DNA of 59,545 bases from Lacihabitans sp. LS3-19 (GCF_024343575.1 NZ_RJUA01000123.1:1-59545); one strand, 5' to 3'; counted from the first letter of the stretch, positions 34,001 through 41,782 are shown. Notes: generated by a model not told the origin, from the letters alone. A program made the numbers and translations.

Positions 34001-34690
34001 TATGTATTAATGACCGGCTCGATGATAGAAATCGTATTGTTTTCCTTAGCACTTGGCTATAAGTTCAGACAAAACCTCCTTGAAAAGGAGCGACAACAAT
34101 TACTACGAAACCAGATTTCGGGCGATCTTCATGATGATTTAGCGGCGTCTTTGAGTAGTCTCACCATGTATGCTGAACTTAGCAAAAGAAGGGTAAAGGA
34201 AGACATCGAACTCACGGATAGACTGCAGACAATCGCCGAAAAATCAAGAGGAATATTGGCTAAAGTGAGAAATGCAGTATATGAATTAAACCCCTCCAAT
34301 GACCAAGAAGATGGTTGGCTAGAGCGAATTATAGATTTCGGGAGAGAAATATTCGAAAGTAAAAATATTGATTTCAAGGCGGATATAAATGAAAATTTCG
34401 ATTCCATAAGTCTAAATCCTGCAAGTAGAAGAGAGCTAATGTATCTTTTCAAAGAAGCGATGAATAATTCGGCCAAATATTCTAATGCTGATTCGGTATT
34501 GTTTTCAGCTATTAAGAAAAACGGACATCGGTTTATGTCACTGAAAGACAATGGCTTGGGTTTTGAAAGCTCTCTCGTTAAAAAGGGAAATGGCTTAGAT
34601 AATATGAGAAAAAGAGCAGAGAAGTTAGGAGCTGGTTTAGAAATAATTTCATCACCAGATAGCGGCACCGAAATAAAAATAAGATTGTAA
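31013..34690 (+). CDS. Histidine kinase with Reg_prop propeller and 7TMR-DISM membrane module
   Basis: A 1225-residue sensor. The start chosen at 31013 opens a signal peptide (MKTLKIFLILCISMSSFSQ); the in-frame ATG 10 codons earlier would spoil it. Residues 25-650 form a two-component-regulator beta-propeller with recurring GNMWFGTMDGLNFWD and NLWVGTESGIFKV-type blades. Residues 690-810 form a 7TMR-DISMED2-like periplasmic domain. Seven membrane segments span 815-1017, and a HisKA_3 domain with the phospho-acceptor His1040 (GDLHDDLAASLSSL) is followed by an HATPase domain (DNGLGFE, GNGLDNMRKRAEKLG). The usual Y_Y_Y domain after the propeller seems absent, so two sensory architectures are joined. 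The LuxR-type regulator downstream is its likely partner. Confidence 0.9.
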   Translation: MKTLKIFLILCISMSSFSQKLKYRIEHIGAENGLSQGSVYSMYKDLEGNMWFGTMDGLNFWDGQKMKVYYPSKNNKFTIDGIEIKKIIGYQENIILIGTENCLNVFDRNTEKFKKIYFRNKEGIVEKNEVFPLSVLGEELTLWVSKVGLLTYNFITKKQKILVSEEKYTTDYFSNVNTTQNDQGKNVWIHAEDGLLRYNLESEKISYFFSKNKQNLVGKPEEIVKIHIKNNFVWIGTFDGVIRLDTKNFAIKRWNKFKENKEIGHIFDISSDRKGNIWLGTEKNGLLFFDVQNETFEQISAKSNFSNFKLHNDEVSFVFVDNDGIVWANTDPYGIDKIQILPGNFGTYRLNLEGKLPESMQNFSIRTILQDGDALWLGTQQSGIWKVNASDLSIVKGFYNLNTKILPSNTIRYTHKDKNGTIWVGTSEGLAYLENGRFKEVLGKKSKMSLNFIRVIEEYGNNLWVGTESGIFKVNKKSHLQELSSVFQEKRVSMIRFLSNKRLLIGVYNDGLYELNTQDDFKTYSTKKIFDSCIPIVMKTIGNFAWIGTSKGLVRLDIEKGSLKWYKREEGLPSEFIYAIEVDEKNKLWLSTNKGIVKFDPEAAVFHTFNMNDGLQGFEFNGYSSYRDSLSGVMYFGGISGMNYFKPNEINLPSKIENNILKNSLKSLEPTDYQVFLDKKLAFTRPEIKKSEFSNSFHRLNGPLPNFLYTDANGWVKFDLSNESNQKWYLEVENTRLSEVEIWIFEKSKEIYYAKTGDNLPFEKYLLKDPNPTFELNLIENQQYEIYLKANTSRDLKLPIKIWNESAISEHQSNRKFVWGIFIGFIILISFYNLFLWITIKDQTYLYYMIYILSFGLFQFSIYGFAFQYFWSNHPFNQYAFLMFLYLSYIFITLFTEKFLDLDQKLRNWKAMKILILISSIGLLIITPFWHPNQINYFAIALSLMFSFLYYLICYVYIKARNPLIFYYALAIFFLTSASTILALQNLGIISSLNQEYVLMTGSMIEIVLFSLALGYKFRQNLLEKERQQLLRNQISGDLHDDLAASLSSLTMYAELSKRRVKEDIELTDRLQTIAEKSRGILAKVRNAVYELNPSNDQEDGWLERIIDFGREIFESKNIDFKADINENFDSISLNPASRRELMYLFKEAMNNSAKYSNADSVLFSAIKKNGHRFMSLKDNGLGFESSLVKKGNGLDNMRKRAEKLGAGLEIISSPDSGTEIKIRL

Positions 34691-34762
34691 CCTACTATAA
34701 TTAATAGGTTTAGAATCGTTGATGTTTTTAGATATTTGTGGATAGTTAGACGAATAAATTTA

Positions 34763-35395
34763 ATGATAAGAGTAAGTTTATATGAGGATGTGTGCGACAT
34801 TCGGGAGCTTTTGGAAGAAACGATTTCCACTGCATCTGATATGGTATTGATTGGTTCTCATGAGAAAGCGGTTGATATTTTGGAAAATACGCGGAAAGAA
34901 AAACCCGATGTGATTTTGCTCGATATTCAGATGCCTGGCATAAGTGGCATAGAAGCAGCCTTGTTGGTAAAAGAAAAATATCCGTACATTCAGATTTGTA
35001 TGCAGACAGTTTTTGAGGATAATGAGAAAATTTTTGCGGCGATTTGTGCTGGTGCAAGTGGCTATATCCTGAAAGCTTCCCCTCCCGAAAAATATGTGGA
35101 CGCCATTATTGATACTTATCAGGGCGGCTCGGCTATGAGTCCGAGTATAGCCAGAAAAGTGTTGAGTATGTTCCAGAATCAAAATGCTAGAGTCAAAGAA
35201 TTTGTAGAACTTACCGCATCTGAGAAAAAAGTGCTCGATCTGTTGGTTAAAGGTTTGAGCTATAAGTTAATAGCTTCGGAATTAAATATTAGTTTTCCAA
35301 CAGTCAATTTTCACCTAAAAAATATTTATAAAAAACTCCATGTAAACTCTGCGAATGAGGCTATTAGGATGGCTATGCAGAATAAATTGGTGTGA
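34763..35395 (+). CDS. LuxR/NarL-type response regulator
   Basis: A 210-residue protein with a receiver domain (phospho-acceptor Asp in DVILLDIQMPGISG, about residue 51; conserved Lys in GYILKASPPEKY) and a LuxR-type HTH (LTASEKKVLDLLVKGLSYKLIASELNISFPTVNFHLKNIY). The start chosen is the second Met (MIRVSLYEDV); the first would add an unconserved nonapeptide. It follows the HisKA_3 sensor by 72 bp and is almost certainly its partner. The target genes are not known. Confidence 0.93.
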   Translation: MIRVSLYEDVCDIRELLEETISTASDMVLIGSHEKAVDILENTRKEKPDVILLDIQMPGISGIEAALLVKEKYPYIQICMQTVFEDNEKIFAAICAGASGYILKASPPEKYVDAIIDTYQGGSAMSPSIARKVLSMFQNQNARVKEFVELTASEKKVLDLLVKGLSYKLIASELNISFPTVNFHLKNIYKKLHVNSANEAIRMAMQNKLV

Positions 35396-35731
35396 TTATC
35401 TAGGAAAAAAATACTTCAAAAGTTCCACATAAGCTATTGCGGCAATTACAGACACGAAATTGCCAAACAGATAAAAATCATTGAATTTGTTTTGGTCAGA
35501 CTCCGCCTTTTCGGTATGTTTGAGCCGTGTGGCCAGTTTTACGGCACTGAAAAATGTTAAAGCATGCGGATAGCCAAAATATAAAGAAATCACTAAGAAA
35601 AGTCTTTCGAAAAGCCCTTTTACGATGGAAATGAAGTCGAGCCCAAGTTTTTTGTAGAAGATTTGCGAAATGGCAGAAAATGCAAATGCCAGTACAATTT
35701 CAGAAATCAAAAGTATAACAAATGCAATCAT
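35396..35731 (-). CDS. Small membrane protein paired with SatD (SatE-like)
   Basis: A 111-residue protein with about three membrane segments (5-24, 40-58, 89-106). Its start overlaps the stop of the SatD gene by 4 bp. In Streptococcus mutans satD is followed by satE, a membrane protein, and the arrangement is also seen in Bacteroidota; I infer an equivalent partner here rather than a demonstrated homologue. The function is unknown. Confidence 0.65.
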   Translation of the reverse strand: MIAFVILLISEIVLAFAFSAISQIFYKKLGLDFISIVKGLFERLFLVISLYFGYPHALTFFSAVKLATRLKHTEKAESDQNKFNDFYLFGNFVSVIAAIAYVELLKYFFPR

Positions 35732-36372
35732 TTAGATAAATAAGATATGAGGTTTTTTATGGCAAAATAAGAAGAAATGTTTAGACTTTTTTCTTTTTTC
35801 CAGATTTGTGAACGTGTTATGCCTGTTTTTGTGGCAATGATCTTATAGTCTTGGTATTGAATAAACTGTGAAACCAGTTTTTTGTCTGCTTCAGAAGTCC
35901 ATCTATTTTGTAAGTTTTGCAGTATTTCAAAGGCGTCGTTTAATGCTTTGCTTTTATCTTCTTTTTCAGCTGCTATCTCAAACCTTTGCTCTTTCTTTTT
36001 TAAGTTTTCAAGCATTTTTCTTGCGTGGCTTAAGCCATCTCCAAGCATTCCGTAGGCTATTTCGGAATTTATTGGAGTGTCTATTTTGCCAAAATTTATT
36101 ATATATCTTAGGCTAAAATTTGCATTTTCTTTCATTAGGAGCTCCTCTAGGGTTATTATGATTTCTGTGCTTATTTTCAGGCTTTTAGCTATGCCTTGAA
36201 ACTCATCACCAAGGGTAATTGTAAGCGGGGAAATGAGTTTTTTTTTGAATTTTTCATTTATGTAAGCTACATTTTTTTTGAAATCTTCTTGAAGGGTAAG
36301 TCCTTGATAATCACTACTATTTATTATGTCTGCCATGATTATCCATTGAAAATTTTTATTTTTTACTGACAT
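35728..36372 (-). CDS. SatD family protein
   Basis: A 214-residue protein. Residues 10-140 match the SatD domain (IIMADIINSSDYQG, then ISPLTITLGDEFQGIAKSL, typical of the family), and residues 175-205 form a C-terminal helix-turn-helix-like segment (KIIATKTGITRSQIWKKEKS). It is likely cytosolic and may bind DNA. Upstream lie three identical-spacing palindromes (36388-36462), so autoregulation is attractive. It overlaps the small membrane protein gene by 4 bp. Confidence 0.85.
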   Translation of the reverse strand: MSVKNKNFQWIIMADIINSSDYQGLTLQEDFKKNVAYINEKFKKKLISPLTITLGDEFQGIAKSLKISTEIIITLEELLMKENANFSLRYIINFGKIDTPINSEIAYGMLGDGLSHARKMLENLKKKEQRFEIAAEKEDKSKALNDAFEILQNLQNRWTSEADKKLVSQFIQYQDYKIIATKTGITRSQIWKKEKSLNISSYFAIKNLISYLSK

Positions 36373-36387
36373 TTCTTCTATTTTTTA

Positions 36388-36462
36388 TTTCAAAAATATT
36401 GAAATTATTTGGTTTATTTCAATAAAAGTGAAATTTTTTAGTTTATTTCATTAAAAGTGAAA
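36388..36462. promoter_or_regulatory. Three 17-bp TTTCA-N7-TGAAA palindromes at 29-bp period
   Basis: Palindromes occupy 36388-36404, 36417-36433 and 36446-36462, each TTTCA-N7-TGAAA, with starts exactly 29 bp apart and 12-bp spacers that share a GTTTA end. They fill the gap between the divergent satD and pseudouridine-synthase genes and look like an operator array. The SatD helix-turn-helix is a candidate binder. Confidence 0.7.
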
Positions 36463-36516
36463 TAAAAATTATGTCTTTTGTTAATAAAAAATGAATATAT
36501 TTGAGAAAAAAAGAAT

Positions 36517-37200
36517 TTGAGTTTTCGGAATAAGCTGCAGTATTTTTTGGTTAAAAAGCTTGAGATTTCTAATAGAGATGCTCAAAAACTATTAATTGAA
36601 CGGAAAATCTATCTGAATGGCGAACCTACATCGGCTAATTTAGAGATAAAAGCCGAAGACGAAATATTATATAATGGTAATGTTTTGCAAGCTGCAAAAA
36701 TCTTTAAATACATAGCTTTTTACAAACCAAGAGGCATAGAAACTACTCTCAACCAAAACATTGGCGAAAATTTAGCCAATATATTACCGTTTCAAGATGT
36801 CTTCCCAGTTGGCAGGCTGGACAAAGCTTCTGAAGGGCTTTTGTTGTTGACAGACGACGGAAGACTGTATGACAAAGTTTTAAGAAACGAACATAAAACT
36901 GAAAAAGAATATCAGGTACAATTAGACAAACCGATAGATGAGGAGTTTCTCAAAAATATGGCAAATGGAGTGAAAATAATGGGAAAGACTACATTGTCGT
37001 GTAGGTTGAAAAAGATTGATAATCAAATGTTTAGTATAGTTTTGGTGCAGGGGCTCAATCGGCAAATCAGACGAATGTGCTATAAGTTAGGCTATGAAGT
37101 ACTTTATTTGAAAAGAAACAGGATTGGGAATTTAGAGTTAGGAGAATTAAAGCCTGGTGAATGGCGGCATATAGATATTAAAACGGTTTTTAAAAAATAA
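36517..37200 (+). CDS. S4-domain pseudouridine synthase (RluF/RsuA-like)
   Basis: A 227-residue enzyme with an N-terminal S4 RNA-binding domain (LQYFLVKKLEISNRDAQKLL, about 4-60), the catalytic Asp in VGRLDKASEGLLLLTDDG (about residue 107), and GLNRQIRRMCYKLGYEV near the end. The start codon is TTG at 36517; there is no in-frame ATG upstream before a stop. It most resembles RluF-type 23S rRNA synthases. It is divergent from satD and may share the palindromic operator region. Confidence 0.85.
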   Translation: MSFRNKLQYFLVKKLEISNRDAQKLLIERKIYLNGEPTSANLEIKAEDEILYNGNVLQAAKIFKYIAFYKPRGIETTLNQNIGENLANILPFQDVFPVGRLDKASEGLLLLTDDGRLYDKVLRNEHKTEKEYQVQLDKPIDEEFLKNMANGVKIMGKTTLSCRLKKIDNQMFSIVLVQGLNRQIRRMCYKLGYEVLYLKRNRIGNLELGELKPGEWRHIDIKTVFKK

Positions 37201-37268
37201 TTATTTTGTTATATATTATCTGAAGGAAAAATATTTAATTTGTTGAAAATCAATCTGATATTACAATT

Positions 37269-37676
37269 ATGAAAAACAAAATTGGTACAAAAGATAATCC
37301 AATGGTGCTAAAAACACCACCATTAACTTCAGAATATACAATGCATGTAGACGAAAAAGATGGGAAAGAGATTTTGGTGTGTACAGTTGGGAAAACGGTA
37401 TTGCATTATAATATAAATATTATCAACGATTTACACGTTATGTTAAAAAAACATGGCGATTGGATGGAGCTGGCAAGTGCGGACGAACAAAAGCCGGCAA
37501 AAGAAGGTACAGTGGAGGCATGGGGAAGAGCTGAAAACAATCCTGTAGGAGGATGGTATGGCTTAAAAAAAGGCTTTAGAGGAAGAGTAGGGATGTATAT
37601 TCCACCGTTGATGGAGGCATTGGGACTGGCAGAAGTAAGCCATAATCCCAAAGGGAATCAAATGAAAGCGATTTAA
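37269..37676 (+). CDS. Conserved hypothetical protein upstream of a Crp/Fnr regulator
   Basis: A 135-residue protein with no recognised catalytic motif. Conserved-looking features are the central HGDWMELASADEQ and the C-terminal NPVGGWYGLKKGFRGRVGMYIPPLMEALGLAEV, which I associate with an uncharacterised family from Bacteroidota. No signal peptide or membrane segment is visible. It is 5 bp upstream of the regulator, so the two are co-transcribed. Confidence 0.75.
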   Translation: MKNKIGTKDNPMVLKTPPLTSEYTMHVDEKDGKEILVCTVGKTVLHYNINIINDLHVMLKKHGDWMELASADEQKPAKEGTVEAWGRAENNPVGGWYGLKKGFRGRVGMYIPPLMEALGLAEVSHNPKGNQMKAI

Positions 37677-37681
37677 TAGCT

Positions 37682-38272
37682 ATGCAAAAAGCTATTGAAG
37701 TATTTCGGCAGCATTATGTCCAGGTTTGCCCTGAAATTACAAACGAGGAATTGGATTTTGTGTCTGAAAATCTGACCATTAGTGAGTTTAAAGCAAAAGA
37801 TTATTATTTAAAAAACGGAGACGTACAGTATTCCTTGGGTTTTTTGGTAGAAGGTTTAATGAAATCTTTTTATATTGATCAGGCTGGCAACGAAATAACG
37901 GTATGGTTTACCAAAGAAAACGAATATGCCACAGATTATCCAGCTTTTATTCGTCAAATACCAGCAAAATACCATGTGCAGTGCCTAGAGCCTTGTTTAG
38001 TGGTGAATTTGCCTTATGAAGACGTACAGACAGGATATGCCAAATACAAAACCATTGAGAGGTACGGAAGGCTGGTGACAGAGGAGGTATTGATACAGCA
38101 ACAATCGAGATTGGAAAGTTTTTTGTTTCAAAATGCGGAACAACGCTATTTGGATTTTATACAAACTAATCCTACTTTGTTTAACCGTGTTTCTCTTACA
38201 GACTTGTCCTCCTATTTGGGAATTGAACGACAGTCACTGAGCAGAATTAGAAAATCTATTTCTCAAAAATAA
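37682..38272 (+). CDS. Crp/Fnr-family transcription regulator
   Basis: A 196-residue protein with a cyclic-nucleotide-binding-type beta barrel (about 25-110, with YYLKNGDVQYSLGFLVEGLMKSF) and a C-terminal winged helix (LTDLSSYLGIERQSLSRIRKS). No Fe-S cysteines for an Fnr-type sensor are seen in the N-terminus, so another effector is likely. A perfect palindrome at 38276-38291, starting 4 bp after the stop, is a candidate binding site for it. Confidence 0.9.
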   Translation: MQKAIEVFRQHYVQVCPEITNEELDFVSENLTISEFKAKDYYLKNGDVQYSLGFLVEGLMKSFYIDQAGNEITVWFTKENEYATDYPAFIRQIPAKYHVQCLEPCLVVNLPYEDVQTGYAKYKTIERYGRLVTEEVLIQQQSRLESFLFQNAEQRYLDFIQTNPTLFNRVSLTDLSSYLGIERQSLSRIRKSISQK

Positions 38273-38275
38273 TTT

Positions 38276-38326
38276 TGTCACATTTGTGACATGTAAATAA
38301 ACTGAACACTGTTCATCTTTGTGAAC
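38276..38326. promoter_or_regulatory. Palindromic operator cluster between the Crp/Fnr gene and the DUF2141 gene
   Basis: TGTCACATTTGTGACA (38276-38291) is a 16-bp element with perfect 7-bp arms. It is followed by TGAACACTGTTCA (38303-38315) and the overlapping GTTCATCTTTGTGAAC (38311-38326), which include a near -7 box CATCTTTG. The gene at 38345 starts 18 bp further on. Confidence 0.6.
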
Positions 38327-38344
38327 AATTTTAAATTTTTAAAA

Positions 38345-38773
38345 ATGAAAGTATTAAATATTGTAAGTTTTTTGATGATTTCTTTTTTTTGTTATGGGCA
38401 AACTAAACCTGAATTTAATCTTAAGATTCAAAATATAAAAAATACCAATGGCACACTCAGGATTGCTTTTTTCAAGAAAGGCTCTGACTTTCCGCATCAC
38501 AGCGGAATATCATTTGCGAAAGAAGTGAAAATAAGTAAAGCAGGAGAGGTGGAAACAAAATTTAGCGATGTGCCCCATGGAGAATATGCAGTCGCAATTT
38601 TTCATGATGAAAATGGCAATAAGAAATTAGATAAGAATATTGTAGGCATACCAACAGAGCCTTATGGTTTCACAAGAAATTTTAAACCGAAATTTTCAGC
38701 ACCGGTTTTTACGGATTGCAATATCGTATTCAATCAAACAAGTAACTCGTTTATTATTAAATTATTAGACTAA
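38345..38773 (+). CDS. DUF2141 exported protein
   Basis: A 142-residue protein. The start chosen is the ATG that opens a signal peptide (MKVLNIVSFLMISFFCYGQ); an upstream GTG is in frame but lies inside the operator region. The mature domain (about 24-142) has the DUF2141 pattern: GTLRIAFFKKGSDFP, SDVPHGEYAVAIFHDENGNKKLDKN and GIPTEPYGFTRN. The repeated Asp/Asn loop may bind calcium. It is upstream of an ABA4-like membrane protein gene, 1 bp apart. Confidence 0.88.
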   Translation: MKVLNIVSFLMISFFCYGQTKPEFNLKIQNIKNTNGTLRIAFFKKGSDFPHHSGISFAKEVKISKAGEVETKFSDVPHGEYAVAIFHDENGNKKLDKNIVGIPTEPYGFTRNFKPKFSAPVFTDCNIVFNQTSNSFIIKLLD

Positions 38774-38774
38774 T

Positions 38775-39200
38775 ATGGATGCTTCAGCGATTTTTTCTTT
38801 TGGAAACACATTTGTGCTTTTAGGTTGGATACTTTTAATATTTTTACCTAACTGGAAGTACACCCAAACGGCTATTTTGAGTGGAATGATTGTGCTTTTT
38901 GCCATTCTTTATAGCTATTTGATTTTGAGAGATATTGGAGATTTTAAGGCGGATAGTTTTAGTACTTTAGCCAACGTAAAAGCACTTTTTCAAAACGACA
39001 ATGCGGTGGCTGCTGGTTGGCTACATTACTTGGCTTTTGATTTGTTTGTAGGAGCTTACATAGTCAGAAAAAGCAAATCTCTCGGAATTTCAAGGTGGTT
39101 ATTTTCCATTGCTTTGCCTTTTACCTTTATGTTTGGTCCTATGGGTTATTTGATATTTTTTATCATTAAAAGCATTAAGTCCAAGTCCTTGGCATCATAA
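38775..39200 (+). CDS. ABA4-like membrane protein
   Basis: A 141-residue protein with four membrane segments (about 10-27, 32-53, 79-97, 108-130) and the family features NDNAVAAGWLHYLAFDLFVGAYIVR and FGPMGYL. ABA4 of plants acts in neoxanthin synthesis; the bacterial members are not characterised. It is coupled to the DUF2141 gene. Confidence 0.85.
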   Translation: MDASAIFSFGNTFVLLGWILLIFLPNWKYTQTAILSGMIVLFAILYSYLILRDIGDFKADSFSTLANVKALFQNDNAVAAGWLHYLAFDLFVGAYIVRKSKSLGISRWLFSIALPFTFMFGPMGYLIFFIIKSIKSKSLAS

Positions 39201-39286
39201 ATTTAAGTTTTATTTTTTATATAAATATATCCAATTCAAACGCAATTGGTAGGGTATTATATTGAACAATTTAAAAGGAAAATACT

Positions 39287-40072
39287 ATGAATTTTATTAA
39301 AGAAATAAACAGAAGAAATGCCCCAATGGCATATGTTGGTACTTTTTTTTTGGTTTTGTCCATAATGTTGGGAGTATATGCTACTGTAAATACTCAAGAG
39401 ATATTGGGAATAAACGCAATGATAAAACCCTTGAAATTTGCTTTAAGCCTTTGGATTTTGGCTTGGACTATGGCCTATTTGCTTTATTATGTAAATGACC
39501 AGAAGAAAGTTGAGAAATACTCAGTTTTGGCCATCATAACCATGGTTTATGAACAAGCTGTGATCACAATTCAAGCATTTAGGGGTAAACTTTCCCATTT
39601 TAACCAAACCGAAATTGTCGGCGGAATTTTATATGCTTTGATGGGAATAATGATTGTTTGGCTGACCACAGCTACTTTGATTCTAACCATTAGATTTATA
39701 AGGCAAAAAACTTACGCTATTTCAAGCTCGTTTGCATTTTCCATTAAAATAGGCTTGATAATGTTTGTAGCTTTTAGCTTTTTTGGAGGTTATATGAGTG
39801 CTATTAATTCACATAATGTGGGCGGAGAAATAGGAGGGAAGGGTTTGAGTTTGCTAAATTGGAGTACCGTTTTCGGTGATTTACGAGTTGCACACTTTTT
39901 TGGAATTCACTCTTTACAAATCATTCCTTTTTTAGGTTATTTTATTTCCAAAAATTATGGTGAAGACGCAAAAGCCAAGAGATTGATTTGGTTTTCATCA
40001 CTTATCTATTTAGCGTTTGTATGTTTTACGATGTTTCAAGCATTGGCGGCAATGCCTTTTTTGAAAATTTAA
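39287..40072 (+). CDS. Polytopic membrane protein of unknown function
   Basis: A 261-residue protein with about seven membrane segments (14-34, 47-66, 78-97, 112-135, 153-173, 200-219, 232-250). I recognise no named family. Conserved-looking residues include HSLQIIPFLGYF and GGYMSAINSH. The gene starts 87 bp after the ABA4-like gene and ends at a terminator whose stem overlaps the stop codon, so it may be the last gene of that transcript. Confidence 0.75.
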   Translation: MNFIKEINRRNAPMAYVGTFFLVLSIMLGVYATVNTQEILGINAMIKPLKFALSLWILAWTMAYLLYYVNDQKKVEKYSVLAIITMVYEQAVITIQAFRGKLSHFNQTEIVGGILYALMGIMIVWLTTATLILTIRFIRQKTYAISSSFAFSIKIGLIMFVAFSFFGGYMSAINSHNVGGEIGGKGLSLLNWSTVFGDLRVAHFFGIHSLQIIPFLGYFISKNYGEDAKAKRLIWFSSLIYLAFVCFTMFQALAAMPFLKI

Positions 40073-40099
40073 AAACCTAAGATTAAGGCTTAGGTTTTT
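40071..40099 (+). terminator. Rho-independent terminator overlapping the stop codon
   Basis: AAAAACCTAAG and CTTAGGTTTTT form a perfect 11-bp stem with a 7-nt loop. The stop codon of the 39287-40072 gene overlaps the first base pairs. Confidence 0.85.
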
Positions 40100-40148
40100 A
40101 GAAAAACTTTCAAGAAGATTATAGTATTATTTATCAAACTTGGAAAGC

Positions 40149-40565
40149 TTATAAGCTTTCTACATGTTTTTTGAAATTGTCCATAATTGCCTGCCAACCA
40201 CCTCTTTGCAGTTCTACTGGGTTTTCTGTTTCAGCATCGAAGGTTTCTGTTACCAATGTGCCATTTTCTTTTGCGTCAAAAACTATCTCAACTTTTCGGC
40301 CATCTTCCAGTCCGTACACGATTCTTGAATTTAAATCAACTACTTCATATATTCCCTCAAAATCAAATCCAAAACTTCCATCTTTGGCTTCCATTCTGCT
40401 GTTAAATTTACCACCTACTTGGAGGTCAACAGTAGAAAATGTTGTATGCCAATCATCAGAGGCGGCATTCCATTGAACAATATGCTCCGGGGCATTAAAA
40501 TATTTCCAAGTATTTTCAAGAGAGTCATTTACCAGTGTAGAGACTGTGATTTTTGTACTTTCCAT
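40149..40565 (-). CDS. SRPBCC (AHSA1-type) domain protein
   Basis: A 138-residue START-fold protein: NDSLENTWKYFNAPEHIVQWNAASDDWHTT at the start, FEGIYEVVDLNSRIVYGLEDG in the middle, and GGWQAIMDNFKKHVESL at the end. This is the common pattern of AHSA1/YndB-type cytosolic ligand-binding proteins. It lies next to, and divergent from, the GlxA-type regulator, which may control it. The ligand is unknown. Confidence 0.88.
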   Translation of the reverse strand: MESTKITVSTLVNDSLENTWKYFNAPEHIVQWNAASDDWHTTFSTVDLQVGGKFNSRMEAKDGSFGFDFEGIYEVVDLNSRIVYGLEDGRKVEIVFDAKENGTLVTETFDAETENPVELQRGGWQAIMDNFKKHVESL

Positions 40566-40683
40566 TGATTTCTAGATTTGATTTTTTAATTATTCTACAA
40601 ATGTAGGTGGAAAAATAAAATTTCAAATAGTGTATAAAAGACATTTGAGAGGTGATATGCGACATTTTGAATATATTTGTAAA

Positions 40684-41655
40684 ATGAAATCAATTAGCAT
40701 ATTAGTACCCGAAAGTTGCGTGCTGCAAGCCATTGCCGATCCGCAATATTGTTTTAGTGCCGTAAATCAATTTATGCAAATGTCGGGAAAAGACCCCCTT
40801 TTCGATGTGAAATTGGTAGGAAAAAGCCCAGAAGTGAAACTTTCAGGTGGAAGTTACTCCGTTCATGCTGATTTTTTATTAGATGATGTGGTCCAAACCG
40901 ACTTGGTGATAATACCAGCATTGTTCGGAAATATGCAATCTGCCGTAGAATTAAATCGAGAATTGATTCCCTGGATAATCAAACAGCATAAACAAGGAGC
41001 TGAAATTGCCTCACTTTGTGTGGGTGCCTTTTTATTGGCTGATACTGGTCTGTTAGATGGTAAAAAATGTTCAACTCATTGGGGATTTATACAAGAGTTC
41101 AGGCAAATGTACCCAGAGGTAGAAGTTCAAGATGGCAGCATAGTGACCGAAGAAAATGGAATTTACTCTAGTGGAGGGGCAACTTCCTACTGGAATCTAT
41201 TGCTGCATTTGGTAGAAAAATATGTAGATCGTGAAACCGCAATTTTGACCTCAAAATATTTTGCAATAGATATAGACAGAAGCAACCAATCGGCTTTTGC
41301 ATTGTTTAATGGCCAAAAAGACCATAAAGATGAGGCAATAATTAAGGCTCAAAGATTTATAGAACAAAATATTGAAGACAAATTGTCTATCGATTTTTTG
41401 GCAGATTATGTGGCGATAGGAAGGCGAAGTTTTGAACGAAGATTTAAAACTGCCACCAATAATTCTGTTTTAGAATATATTCAAAGGGTAAAAATAGAAT
41501 CTGCCAAAAGAAGCTTTGAAAATAGTTTGAAAAATATAAATGAAGTAATGTTAGATGTGGGTTATTCAGACACCAAAGCCTTCCGAACAACCTTCAAAAA
41601 AATAACGGGCTTAACACCTTTAGAATATAGGAATAAGTATAGAAAGATGGCGTAG
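40684..41655 (+). CDS. GlxA-type AraC regulator with DJ-1/PfpI domain
   Basis: A 323-residue protein. The start chosen (MKSISILVPES) begins the DJ-1/PfpI fold; an upstream in-frame ATG would add 18 residues that do not belong to it. The nucleophile-elbow region is EIASLCVGAFLLADTGLLDG (about residues 105-125) with the following CSTHW. Residues 225-323 form an AraC-type HTH (SIDFLADYVAIGRRSFERRFK, then INEVMLDVGYSDTKAFRTTF). It is probably a repressor or activator of nearby genes. Confidence 0.92.
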   Translation: MKSISILVPESCVLQAIADPQYCFSAVNQFMQMSGKDPLFDVKLVGKSPEVKLSGGSYSVHADFLLDDVVQTDLVIIPALFGNMQSAVELNRELIPWIIKQHKQGAEIASLCVGAFLLADTGLLDGKKCSTHWGFIQEFRQMYPEVEVQDGSIVTEENGIYSSGGATSYWNLLLHLVEKYVDRETAILTSKYFAIDIDRSNQSAFALFNGQKDHKDEAIIKAQRFIEQNIEDKLSIDFLADYVAIGRRSFERRFKTATNNSVLEYIQRVKIESAKRSFENSLKNINEVMLDVGYSDTKAFRTTFKKITGLTPLEYRNKYRKMA

Positions 41656-41719
41656 GATTTGTTAATAAGTTTACTATGAATGTTTTGGGAGTGATTTTTT
41701 TCATTCTTATTTAACAATC

Positions 41720-41766
41720 CTACTAACATTAGTAGTACCGTCAAATAATATTCGAAACTAGCTTTG
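41720..41766 (+). promoter_or_regulatory. Palindromic operator plus -7 box, copy 1
   Basis: CTACTAACATTAGTAG (41720-41735; perfect 7-bp arms) followed by TACC, then after 23 bp TAGCTTTG (41759-41766), a TAnnTTTG box. The start at 41783 is 17 bp after the box. The same 20-bp sequence with the same spacing precedes the gene at 50949. The palindrome occupies the place of the missing -33 element, suggesting an activator. Confidence 0.72.
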
Positions 41767-41782
41767 ATGAAAAATTAAAGCT

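Noticed and set aside
36388-36462. A short CRISPR-like array, because of the regular 29-bp period
   Set aside because: The repeats are 17-bp palindromes with 12-bp spacers that resemble each other, there are no cas genes, and the location is a divergent promoter. An operator array is the better explanation.
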